A program made the translations under genes and the position numbers. Below the pieces are notes generated by a model that saw nothing but the letters and a program-made list of their open reading frames with translations, was not told the DNA's origin and ran no database searches. Below, piece after piece: positions 30,427-41,622 of a DNA stretch of 64,000 nucleotides. The DNA is taken from NCBI GenBank assembly GCA_029449245.1, contig JANATF010000013.1, forward strand, positions 682,001 to 746,000. The letters run 5' to 3'. This DNA is from Mortierella alpina (taxonomy: Eukaryota > Mortierellomycota > Mortierellomycetes > Mortierellales > Mortierellaceae). Position 1 is the stretch's first letter. Each line of letters opens with the position of its first letter.

Positions 30427-33182
30427 AGTAATTAGTCCTTGGGGGGGTTTTTTTTCTTTCTAGTGTAGGAGAATGGTTGGATGGTGAGGTTTGTGAACGA
30501 TAACAAGAACTGGGAAGCGGCTGGAACTTGTCCTTTATAGGGCTTTGTGGCCAAGGAACCCTCGCCAAGGGCGGCAAGGGGGATGCGCTTCGTCCTCTCC
30601 GCCCTGTGATACATCCGTGCCATGTCTCTCCATTTTTCCTGTGGTGTCTCTCACTGACCCCTCTGCTCAATTTCAACCCGCGACAGTCCCTGCCCCCTGT
30701 GCTCGCCTTGATTTGTCCACATGGACCCTGGACGGGATTTTCTAAATCTGTTTGCGGTCCCCCTTTGCCCTAAATTGCTCTCAAGGAAACATAAACAAAG
30801 TGCATCAGGCATTTTCTTACAAGTCTACAGAAAGGCAAATCAAGTCTTGCGCGAATTACGTCGTGCTCTCACTTTAGTGTCATTCCCAAAGTCGTAGCCT
30901 TAGTCATTGGACAGGCAGTTCAGGCGCCAGAAACTCGATGTTACAATACTTACAATCGTAAACAGGGAACCGCAAGGCCGTTGCGTCCGTGAGCAGGAAG
31001 TGAAGGATCAAGGAAAAACTAACAGCCTGCTAAAATGACAGGAATGTCGTTACAGTATTGGAAATCCCGTCACCAACGCTTTATTTGTGTCAAATGGCGA
31101 AGAAGTATGCTTTGCGATACATTACTCTATTGTCCTGCACTTGGAGATACCTATGTGGTCTGTATCATTTATGCCAATTGTGCCTTGCAATGTAGGTTCT
31201 TAGCGTAAACCGAGCATTGCGCCATACAAGCAATACATTTTTAATTGCGTGATCCGACAGGTCTTCTCACGCGCCCTCGTGGGAAGGCGCAGAGCCGATC
31301 CCATGCAAGGGCCGCTTTCTTAAAAAGGAACCCTTGATGTCAGCAATCAATTGACCTCATTAAGCTGCTGTAACAAAGAAAGAAGCCGCCCTACTTTCAT
31401 GTTGCGCCGCCCTGCCCAATATTTCGCCGTCTGGTGCGGCAACTTCTCAGGGGTCCAATTCACTCAGGGTGCATGCTGGCGCGTTCATCAAAGTCATTTT
31501 TTAGTGCGTGCATTCTTGTTATGTAACCTACAAATCGACCCTATACATGTACACGTATGGAGCCTATTTACCCTTGCTCATCATGAGAGCAATGCAAGCA
31601 AAGCATTCGTACCATGTGCTCCTTTTGTACCCAAAGCCAATCAATGGAGCAGTTTCATTCTCAGGATACTCGAGCGCGTGTGCTCTCCATAATGTTCACG
31701 AGGCTAAAGAACGCCTTGTTTTCACGCTAGCACAAATGTGCATCTTAATGATCCATTGCGCCTCTCATTTTTTCGTTCTTTGGGACGTTGGCCCTGAGAG
31801 ACGGTGCTGGGGCTTCCGCTCGCCGAATAGGATGCGTTTCCGTATTTCCTTGGCTCTATGTAGTCTGTATGTTCATGATAGTCATGGTCCAGGCCAGGAC
31901 CTGTCGCGGTGCATATGCAAATAAGACACGTCATTGAGCATTGGAAAGTGGTGTTCCGGTGGCTACAATCCCTTTGACTGTCCTAACAGACGATGTGGAA
32001 GTATCCTTTCATGACTTCGTGGGTTATCTCCACATCAGTCTCCATCTCTTTCACCCGTTGGTGGTTTGGCGCCAGTTTGATTTTTAATCTCGATTGCCAA
32101 TCTTGTTTGCGCACCTATCCACTGATTGACTATAGATCTCAAAGATTGGTCCTGCACTCGATATCGCGGATTATTCATGCCTTAGTGATGGTCTCGGCCA
32201 CGGGCAATAGGAAGGCCCGCGTTGATGTCCTATCGTTTTATGGGGTTCATCAAGAGCGCCTTTTCAAATCATACTTCCGACCAAGCCTACACAGTTCTCT
32301 AACAACACTTGCTGCGTTTCGGCCCAGCCTAATCCTAGTAGCCTAGTCATATACGTTGATGGCGGGCCAGCTATAGAGAAGCAAGAAAACAGGCAGGTAT
32401 CAATATCAAGCACCACTTGGAGTCATTTGAAGCAACCATTAACAACGACATCAAACCAAGAAAAAGCCAGCTTATGCACGTGCGACGGTTTATTGTCAAG
32501 CATGCAGGATGACTATGCAAACCTCCTGCCATCGCAGATGACTGCAAGCTGAGTGATGGTTACGCAGGTTAAATGTTCTAGGGACTATACTGTAACCCAT
32601 TTTTTCGGCGACAACGATGACTTTGACCAGGGAGCATCAAGTGGTGGCAACGATGCGCAGGAGGATTTTCTTCGGCGCTATCTAGACCATTTCTACGCTG
32701 GCAATCGTCTGAAAATCGACCAAAGAAAACCGAGTTCGCCCGGCTCACGGATAGTATGCAGCACCCCGCACTTGGGTCCGTACAAATCGAGGGCAACTTC
32801 GCTCAGGGATCGATGAATTGCAAGGTGTGTAGCATCCAGACGACTAGTCAGGACTGAGTGTAGAGTAGCGGCGACAAGTGCTGACCAATGCCGCAATGGT
32901 GCATGGCGTGTCTGCGGTATGTGCCAGGTGTGCCAGCAAATAAGGTTCTCGATGTTTTGCCACCATGCGGATGCGAGGTTCGGCTGCCCCCCTTTTTCAG
33001 CATACGGTTTACACCCATTGCGCCTCTTTTCCTCTGCCTTCTCCACACTCCACACATCAGCTCCGCATCAGCTCCAGGTCCCGCGGGCCACAGTGGTCAT
33101 CTCTCGCCGCACGCTCAGCATCCATCCGCCTCGCTGCATCCCATCCGCACAACTCTGCTCCTTGACCCCCACCACCTGCAGC
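30427..33182. other. Gene-poor gap of 2.75 kb
   Basis: I find no supportable gene. Short open frames (31351-31692 plus, 31508-31924 plus, 32553-32816 plus) lack family resemblance, splice logic or start context. The left end must contain the carboxypeptidase promoter and the right end the importin promoter. No tRNA, satellite or clear inverted repeat was seen. Confidence 0.5.
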
Positions 33183-36100
33183 ATGACCAGTCTCCCGCAA
33201 GACGTCATCCAGCAACTGCTGCTTAACCTCACGAACCTGGTCTCCACCGACAACCACATCCGCTCAGAAGCCGAAGACCAGCTCAACAAGGAATGGGTCC
33301 TCAAGCAACCCGACGCCCTACTCTGTGGACTCGCGTTCTTAACCCGTAGCAGCGACGATGCCGACGTAAAACGCGAATTCAACCTGCTTTCTGTTCCTGT
33401 TTTATTGGCCGCGAGCAGCACAGTCTCTCGCTCTCCCTCTTTTTTTTTTTTTTTTTTTTAAGTGCATAGTCAATCTAACATACTTTAGGTCTTCTCCCAT
33501 ATCTAGCTGCGGTCGTTTGTAGCAGTTTTGGCACGCCGCATGGCCTTTAAGAACGTTCCTCAAGGAACTGCGGCAGGCGACGTGACGTTGTGGACTATGG
33601 TGCAGGAAGACACGAGGATAGCAATGAGAACCGAGTTTTTGGTAGCGTTGCTGAACGAGACAAATAAGTCTGTCCGTAATAAGGTCTGCGACACGGTCGC
33701 AGAGTTGGCGCGCGTCAGCATTTCCACAGCAGAAAGTAGGTTTCCGCTGGACAATATGACTGGACATGTCGCTGCACACAGACAAAAAAAATAATAAGGG
33801 TGAGGTTGGGGGTGGGAGAGCTCGATCTCAAAAACTGGAAACTGAAAACTGATGCGCTTTTGTTTATTTTAGCGTCCTGGCCCGCGATCTTACCTGTTCT
33901 GTTGGAGTGCATATCAAAACCCGAACTCCGGGAATCTGCGTTTAGAATCTTGACTGCTGTCCCAAGCGTGGCCTCCAGTCAACCAGTGGATACAATGAAG
34001 ACAGTTTTTGAAAAAAGCTTGCAGGATGAGAACCTTCAGGTATAGTCGTCTCTCCCAGGGTTCACGCGACTGCATGGTGGCAAATGGCCGTCGGGTAGAG
34101 GAGGCGCACAGTTTACTTGACTTTCTACACTTGGCCACGCCAAAAATAGTACGCTTGGTGGCGAAAGGGAGGCGTGCTCCGAGGAATCCTGCCAACTCAC
34201 TACTCTCTACCTGCTTACATTCTAGGTTCGACTGGCCACAACCAAGGCAGCAGTGGCGTTTATGCTCGATGCCGACCATTCGACCCGGAACACACTGGCG
34301 CCATTAATGCCCCCTATGCTGGATTGTCTTAATGCCTTGCTTTCTGCAAGGAACGAGCCTGGCCTGGTGGATGGACTAGTAGCTATGATCGAGCTTGCAG
34401 AGCATTCGCCTCGCCTCTTCCGACATGTTACCACCACCCTCGTGCCGTTTATGCTCGGGATCGTCAAGAATAAGGATCTGGAAGACCCGACACGACAATC
34501 GGCCCTGGAATTTCTGTTAACCTTGGCAGAATGTGCGCCAAGTTTGGTCCGCAAAATACCGGATTTTGCGCGAGCTGTGGTCCCAGTAGCCATGGAGATG
34601 ATGACAGAGATGGAGGATGACGATGAGTGGTACAGTGCAGACGACTTGGACGAGGACCATCAGGACGAAAACTATGTTATCGGTGAGCAGGCAATGGATC
34701 GCCTTGCTCGAGCCTTGGGAGGCAAGGCTATGTTGCCCGTCAGTTTTGTATATATCCCGCAAATGTTGAAAAGCGATGACTGGGCAGCTCGGCATGCGGC
34801 TTTAATGGCTATCTCGGCTATCGGCGAGGGCTGCGCTCAGATTATGGAGGTGGAATTGGCCAAGATCATTCAGATGACTGTTCCCTTTCTGCGCGATCAG
34901 CATCCTCGAGTCCGCTTCGCTGCTTGCAATGCCATTGGCCAGATGGCGACGGATTTTGGAGGACAGATGCAAAAGGACTACCATGCCGTGGTATTGACCA
35001 ACCTTATTCCAGTCATGGATGATGGACCGTTCCCGAGAGTGCGTGCCCATGCAGCCGCAGCGCTGGTCAACTTTTGCGAGTCGGCAGAAAAGCGGACGCT
35101 GGAACCTTATCTGGATGCGATTTTTGAACGACTTCTATCACTTCTCAACACAGGCACGACCTATGTACAGGAGCAGGCCATTACAACAATCGCCACGGTC
35201 GCAGACTGTTCCGAAGAGCGATTCGTGAAGTACTATAGCGGGATCATGCCCCTTTTGATCAATGTGCTTCGGCAGGCGACGAGTCGAGAGTACCGGCTAC
35301 TGAGGGGCAAGGCGATGGAGTGCGCCAGCTTGATTGCGCTTGCAGTCGGCAAGGAGGTTTTTGCACCACACGCTCAAGAGTTCATCAAATTACTCATCCA
35401 GTCGCAGACAAGCATTACAGAACCGGACGACCCTCAGGCCTCATATCTGCTGGCGGCATGGGCACGCATTTGCAGAGTTCTTGGGCAGGATTTTGTACCG
35501 TACTTGGATATCGTCATGCCACCACTGTTGGTCAGCGCGCAGCTTAAACCCGATTTCGCAGTTGTGGATCCAGAGGACGATGTTGAGTCGAAATACTCGG
35601 CTGAAGATGGCTGGGAGTTTGTGGGCGTCGATGGACAGCAATTCGGGATTAGGACCACGGTCTTGGAGGAAAAGTGCACGGCAGTCGAGATGCTGAACTG
35701 TTATGCACGAGAGTTAGGACCAGGATTTAGACCGTACCTGGAAAAAGTTCGGGATGTTGCTTTGCCGTTGCTCAAGTTCTACTTCCATGATGGCGTCCGT
35801 CACGCTGCAGCTTCGACGTTGCCGCAGCTAATCTCATGTGCTCAACAAGCAGAGCTCGGTGAGGAGTACATGCTTGCCTTCTGGCACACCATTTTCCTCA
35901 AAATGGTGGAGGTTATGGCCACAGAGTCCGATCCTGCCTTCTTGCTGCAACTTTATGTCTCGTTTTACGAGTCGCTGGACTTTATGGGGCCAGGACCAAG
36001 TCTAAATTCGGAATTCCTGGAGCTGTTTACAAGGGCAACAGAGTCACAGCTCAAGGAGTTTTACTCGCGTCTGAAGCGCCGGGAGGAGGAGCGCGCCAAC

Positions 36101-37023
36101 GCAGACGAAGAGGACGAGGAGGCCATTGACGATGAGGAGGTCACCGAGGATACCGTGTTGGGCGAGATTTCACGAGCCATTCACAGTGTCCTCAAAAGCC
36201 ATGGGGTAGCCTATCTTGGACACTTCAAGTCTATCGAGGGAGTGCTGGCAACGTTTTTGTCAGATACAAACGCCTCAGCAAGGCAATGGGCCATTTGCGT
36301 TCTCGATGACCTGGTCGAATTCACAGGCCCACATTCTTGGCCGGTGATGGTGCCTTATCTCCCTTATATTCTGGAGTCTCTCTTGGATCCAACCGCAGCG
36401 GATGTTCGCCAGGCAGCAGCATTTGGATTAGGAAAAATGGGAATGTATGGAGGACCCATGTATGCGGAGGTTTGTAGTGCAGCCTTGACACCTCTATTTC
36501 AGGTGATTCACGAGCCCGGGTCGAGGATGCTCGAGAATGTGTATGCGACCGAGAATGCCATCTCAGCGGTGACAAAAATCTGCAGGTTTAACTCATCACA
36601 GTTTGATGTCAATACGGTCCTGCCATCATGGGTCCAGACGCTGCCAATCGTTCACGATGAGGAGGAAGCGCCCTTTGTGTACGCCTACTTGATGGACCTT
36701 ATAGAAGGGTAAGTACACAGCCTCCATTGGCACTGGCACCTGTTGGTTCCGATAAATGCATGATCTCACATCTCTGCCTTCTGTTTGAACATGCTAGACA
36801 ACATCCATCTGTCCTTGGCCTTAATAATGTCAACATACCACACTTGGTCACTGTGATGGTCGAGGCGTTAGTGGCAGGGATGGTTCCTGAACCCACAACG
36901 ACGAGGATGGTCCGCGCGCTCAAGTCTGCCCTTGAAAACATGGCCCCGACTCTGAAAACCACCATCTGGACGAGTATTTCTCCAGATAAACAGAAGGCTT
37001 TACAGGATTTGAACTACCTGTAG
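33183..37023 (+). CDS. PSE1: Importin-5 / Kap121 (Pse1) karyopherin beta
   Basis: Nuclear import receptor made of HEAT repeats that carries ribosomal proteins and other cargo through the pore with Ran-GTP. Exons are 33183-33365, 33507-33735, 33873-34039, 34226-36708 and 36798-37023; 1095 aa, the usual size for importin-5. The N-terminus MTSLPQDVIQQLLLNL is followed by SEAEDQLNKEW and, across intron 1, LRSFVAVLARRMAF. Central HEAT units include HPRVRFAACNAIGQMATDF and FPRVRAHAAAALVNFCE. The acidic segment EEDEEAIDDEEV (about residues 925-936) matches the family's acidic loop. The first three introns lie in the first 250 codons, and the fourth exon carries most of the protein. A T-rich run (about 18 T) lies in intron 1. 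Confidence 0.93.
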
Positions 37024-37414
37024 AACGTGGGTAACTGAGCAAGGAGCAAGGAGCAAGGAGCAACACAAATTGTCAAATGCGTCTGCTCAAAAATAAAATG
37101 TGGCCACGTTTTTCCTCATACAGCTCTTGACAGGACGGACAATGACGCCTTGTCCACACAGGGATAGTCTGGTCAGTTTAATCCATTTATCAGTATTGCA
37201 TTTGGATTGCCTGACTTGGACTCTTCGGACCAAACGAAGAAGACGAGGGAAAAAAAATGAACGGCACAGTGAGGGCAGATGTAAGAGTTTGGACATGCAG
37301 AATTACAACAGCGAGCAAAGAAAACGAACAAGAAACAACATTTAGCAAACAAAAAGTGAGGGTATATGATGAAGCTGAGGGCTATCGGGAGCAGCGAGGA
37401 TAGATCGTTTGTCG

Positions 37415-39526
37415 TCAAACGTCTTCGCCATGCTCTTTTTCACTGTCGACGGTGCTGGCTATTTCCATCCCGGTCGGCTCGGACTTGTATCCTGATTGGC
37501 GCTGCCGTTTTCCCAGCTCCTTTTCTGCCTGTTCGACTTTGTAAAATTCCACAGCTTCCAGGCGTCCCTTCTCGACTACACAGGTGCATGAAGGGTTAAA
37601 GGCCGTGATTTGGACAGCGAAAAGTGAAGCGAGTACCGGTGCCATGGACAAACTTACCATCGACAAAGACCATCATCACGGCGGGTATAAAGAACTGTGC
37701 GACCAAGAACCACCAGGTGTATCGAATCCCTGCTCCTTCTATGATGGCTGCACAAATCAGTGGCCTTTTTTTTGTATCCAAGGTTAAATAGCGTCAGCAA
37801 TGTACTCGTAGAAAAACAATGGAGTCTTCACACCGCGGTGTGTTTTGTCGAGCAAATTACCCGATCCATGACGCTGATACGTTCGCCTAGGGTTACGATA
37901 AATATGCAAGTATCAGCAAAGAGAACAACAAAATACCATAGGAGAGGCAGGGGGCTAATACTGATTGACCATTATTACCATTTCAAAGAGTGCATAAAGC
38001 TCATTTTCGTGGCCAAGGGGGATGAATTGGGAGAACACGACTCTGTTGGAAGAGTAGATCGCTCCCACGAACAGGCCAAAGAGACTGGCCAACATGTACA
38101 TCTCCCAGGTCTGCTTCAACCCAACAGGATTCGACTTGATCAGACCCAACAGGCAATAGACCGGAATCATGCCAAAGAGGCACGAGTTGGCAATGATCAC
38201 TTGGAGAGGTCGAACTCCTTTGTTATTCTGAAGCCATATCCAGAACCACATGCTAACGCCAGCACTAACATACTGTAGCACAGCAGCCCCCATCAGAGCA
38301 TCGTTGGTCGCCTTGAGCTGCGATTGCGCCAACAAGATGGCAATATTCGAGGCCGACGTCAAGCCATCGCCGAGAATAAACCATGCACACAGGTAATAGA
38401 ACATCGTCTTGAGTCTCCGGACCTGCCGGATAGTTTTGTAAATTCGGACATAACCAAAGGTCAGTCGATTGGCGCCTTCCGGCAGCGCCGGGGATGTACG
38501 CTGATACGACAGAAGCCCGTAAGCCATCAGGAAGATTAGCGCAAAGACGGCGGACATGATTAAGCAATATCCGATCATAAGAGATGAGGCACTTGTCGAC
38601 ATGAGAACGATGGCCGCCATCACCGTGAGTACAACCCCGCCTGCGAATCCTGCTGCAGAAGCTCCTCCAGAGAGGAAGGTGGCCATCCTAACCCTTGCCT
38701 CATTGCATTCAATCGAATCCTCTCCGAATTTGACCATTGCTCTGACCACAGTAGGGTGGTGCCTGGCCAGAATGGGAATATGTGCATCGTAAAAGTTCAG
38801 AGTAACGCCGTTAAAGATGAGTGCTAGGGATCGGAGACACTTAGTGAAGGTCAGTTTCGAAGCCTTTATCCCGGTCGAAATAGGTCAATCCATTTTGCCC
38901 AGTACGAGTAGCATTTGTTTTTTTTCCTAATCATATTTACCAATGACCATCAGAAATCCAGAGACCCACCACAGCTCCGGTACCAGGGGCCCGATAAACA
39001 TAAACGAGGTTGCAATTGCTAGTATCGAGCAAAAGAACATTAGCAGTTTCTTGGACACCCGTCCGTGGTCTGCAAAGGCTGATGTTCCAAGTGAGACGAC
39101 GGTCGTGCACCAAACTGCGACCACATTGACTAGAAGCGCGTAGGATGTTGGCTCGACCTTCATGAACCCGAGTGGCACCACGCATTTATCACCCAGAGGG
39201 ATGTCTGCGTCCAACGCTGGACAGGGTATTGTAGGATTCAACTTCAGATGCGAGGCGGTCCGTGCGACCTGTTGAACCATCAACGGTTGAAAGATGGCGG
39301 TTGCAGTGTTGCTCATGGCAAGGTAACCGAATCCGAGAAGAAAGAACGCCCAGAGCTCTGATTTCTTGACCAACCGTTCTTGAATATGGGGCTGGAGTTC
39401 AATCTCTTCAGAGACATCATTCTCGAATAGATGCGCACGGAGTCGCTGGAGGCGGCTTCTTGTCTGGGAAGCAACCTTTATTGAGCTGCTACTGGCGGCA
39501 GGCGCGACCTTGGCATGGGCTTCCAT
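37415..39526 (-). CDS. ATG22: Atg22-like vacuolar amino-acid effluxer
   Basis: Major-facilitator-like membrane protein of the Atg22 family, which in yeast exports amino acids from the vacuole after autophagic breakdown. Exons are 39526-38941, 38823-37979, 37886-37861, 37764-37658 and 37575-37415; 574 aa. Exon 3 is only 26 nt and completes the family motif SWIGP (ANVSASWIG, then PLICAAI). At least ten hydrophobic spans are visible, for example AFFLLGFGYLAMSNTATAIF and FLVAQFFIPAVMMVFV. A first luminal or cytosolic loop holds HLKLNPTIPCPALDAD. The C-terminal tail VVEKGRLEAVEF is typical. The start at 39526 (MEAHAKVAPAASS) is the first ATG of the frame. It is convergent with the importin gene. 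Confidence 0.88.
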
Positions 39527-39910
39527 TATTTGTTAGTCAAACCCTAAAGTAGCCAGGTAGGGTGACTCGAGGAGAATTTTCTTTTTGATCAACTACAAAA
39601 AAAAATAAAAAGGAATCAACTTGCGAATGAGATGAGTCTGCAACCAAAGAGAGGAATGAGGCAATGAGGCTAACTGAGGAGAGGGAGAGAGAGGGATAGA
39701 GATGTAATCAGAGTTGCTAGTGAAAAGAGGAATTCAAGTGCAGGGCCTCTCTTGTATCTCCAGGACTGGGCCAAAGTGGCATTTTGTGCTGCACATCAAC
39801 AGCCTAGCACGCACAGGAGGCGAGTTCATTCCAGTACCTCGTTCACGTCAATAACGCGGTTCGCGGTCTGTCGTTGAATAAAATAAGAACTCCTTACATC
39901 GGGCCGGCAA

Positions 39911-40501
39911 CTAATCTCGATGTCGCTTCGTTGCCATATTCAAAACCAACCAATCCAGTCCTTGGCTCAATCCATCGCCTGTAGTCCCACATGAGCTCTC
40001 TATATGCCATGGACGTTCACCGGTGATGGTCCGTAACTGCAGCATATCCCTGACCTCTGCCACTGTCAAGGCGTGGTGAACGTCGTCCTTGTTAGCGTAA
40101 ACGAGCAGCGGCAAGTCCTTGAGTTCTTCTCGTTCTTCCAGGAGATATCGAAGCTCCTCCCGGGCCGAGGCATGAACGCCTGGATCATGGTCCGCCGAGT
40201 CCACGACAAAGATGAATCCGTCTGTGTTCTGTAGGTAGTGATGCCAAAGAGCTCGCTCCTGCGCTGGCTGACCGCCACCACCGCTCGAAATGTCCCATAC
40301 AATGATATCTGTTTTCCGATGGCGTATTTCCTCCACGTTGAAGAGTGCTGTTGGGATAGTGTTGACACATTCTGCGAGTTTGAGTTGATAAAGAATTGTT
40401 GTCTTGCCTGCGTCTGATAAGCCCATCATGATAACTCGCGGTGCGGGGACGGAGACCCGTAATGACACCACGCACTTGAAGGCAGACACAGCTGCACCCA
40501 T
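39911..40501 (-). CDS. Atypical Arf-family small GTPase (A)
   Basis: Single-exon 196-aa Arf-like protein. The N-terminus MGAAVSAF offers a myristoylatable Gly2. The P-loop GLSDAGKTT is intact, switch I keeps TIPT before ALFNVE (Arf1 has IGFNVE), NKxD is YANKDD and the G5 motif is SCGTTGDG. The switch II motif is unusual: WDVGGQ of Arf is replaced by [10 protein letters not shown], which inserts residues before the catalytic Gln. Nucleotide binding looks possible, while hydrolysis or effector contacts may be changed. It lies back to back with another divergent Arf-like gene 443 bp away, and both lack introns, in contrast to most genes here. Confidence 0.85.
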   Translation of the reverse strand: MGAAVSAFKCVVSLRVSVPAPRVIMMGLSDAGKTTILYQLKLAECVNTIPTALFNVEEIRHRKTDIIVWDISSGGGGQPAQERALWHHYLQNTDGFIFVVDSADHDPGVHASAREELRYLLEEREELKDLPLLVYANKDDVHHALTVAEVRDMLQLRTITGERPWHIESSCGTTGDGLSQGLDWLVLNMATKRHRD

Positions 40502-40944
40502 TGTCGAAGCAAACAGTGATTTAGTCCAAGAGATGCTGGTTGCAAGGAAGGAAGGAAGGTACTCTTGTATTCAGATTTCCGCTCTGAAATAAGAACGCTC
40601 AGGGGGCTGTGCTTAACGAGGTGATGGCGCCGCAGTTACTATCGTACACAATATCAGCGCTTATACGTGGGTGTCTCGTGAGCCGACAACGAGATGTATT
40701 TAATGCTCTACTCCTTCTGTACAAGATAGGCGCATAGCATCGATCGCCGACGAGGGTAGAACATCCAATTGAAAAAAAAGTTATCAACTGTTCAAAGGTC
40801 TGCCCAGACTTGTGGCCTCAAAGGGCAAGCCACGCTCTGAAAGGAATCGAAAGTTTCGAAACACATAAAAGGGCTCTTGCATCACGCTCCCTCGTTCATC
40901 TTCCCCTTCGATTCATATCACAATCTCAACAAACGCAAACACTT

Positions 40945-41541
40945 ATGGGTCTCTCCATATCAAGGCTCTTATACTTCCCCACAGGACAGGGCAGGGATCT
41001 CAAAATACTCCTGATCGGAATGGGTCAAGCAGGACAGACCAGTGTTCTGCATCACCTCAAGCACGGCAGCGTCGTCAAAATGCCCGCCAGCACAGTTGGC
41101 TTTAATGTCGAGTCCTTGAAGTATAGCGATCTTAATCTAACTGTCTGGGACCTGAGTGGCAGGCTGGCAACCACGCCTCTGTGGGGTCGTCATGCTGATA
41201 ATTGCCAGGCCGTCATCCTAGTGCTGGATGCGACAGAGCCCGAGCAGGTAGTCAAGGCAAGGGAGGATCTTAAGCGACTGCTCCAGGCAATGGAAAATGC
41301 ACCTGGTGCCCGAAAAAATGCTCCTTTGCTCGTATATTCGAATAAGCAGGATGCTTACAGCGCTCTGCCAACCGATGACATAGAGCGGTTTCTGCAATTG
41401 GAGTCAGTGAATGAACGCCCCTGGCATATCCAAGAGTCAATAGCCGTAGTGGGTGTGGGAGTATTGGAGGGATTTGACTGGCTCATAGGCCAACTGAAGC
41501 CAAAGCAGGCCAATGTGTTGGCCGAAATCACACAGAAATAA
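40945..41541 (+). CDS. Degenerate Arf-family protein (B), likely pseudo-GTPase
   Basis: Single-exon 198-aa Arf-like protein beginning MGLSISRLLYF (myristoylatable Gly2). It aligns along its length with Arf (LKILLIGMGQ, VGFNVESL, LLVYSNKQD, GFDWLIGQL). Key residues are altered: the P-loop reads GMGQAGQTS, with Gln in place of the invariant Lys; the switch II motif is WDLSGR, with Arg in place of the catalytic Gln; and the G5 segment is SIAVVGVGV. NKxD is kept. The frame is open and the fold seems preserved, so a non-hydrolysing or nucleotide-free scaffold is more likely than simple decay. An in-frame upstream Met exists at 40810, but the Gly2 start is preferred. Confidence 0.82.
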   Translation: MGLSISRLLYFPTGQGRDLKILLIGMGQAGQTSVLHHLKHGSVVKMPASTVGFNVESLKYSDLNLTVWDLSGRLATTPLWGRHADNCQAVILVLDATEPEQVVKAREDLKRLLQAMENAPGARKNAPLLVYSNKQDAYSALPTDDIERFLQLESVNERPWHIQESIAVVGVGVLEGFDWLIGQLKPKQANVLAEITQK

Positions 41542-41622
41542 AAAGTGCATTTGATAGACGAGTAGAGAATTCATGGGTTTTTGACGACACGTAGGACTTT
41601 ATGTAAAGACAAGGATCTATGA

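Noticed and set aside
30427-33182. Open frames such as 31351-31692 and 32553-32816 as genes
   Set aside because: No recognisable motif, no splice partners, composition like other intergenic DNA.
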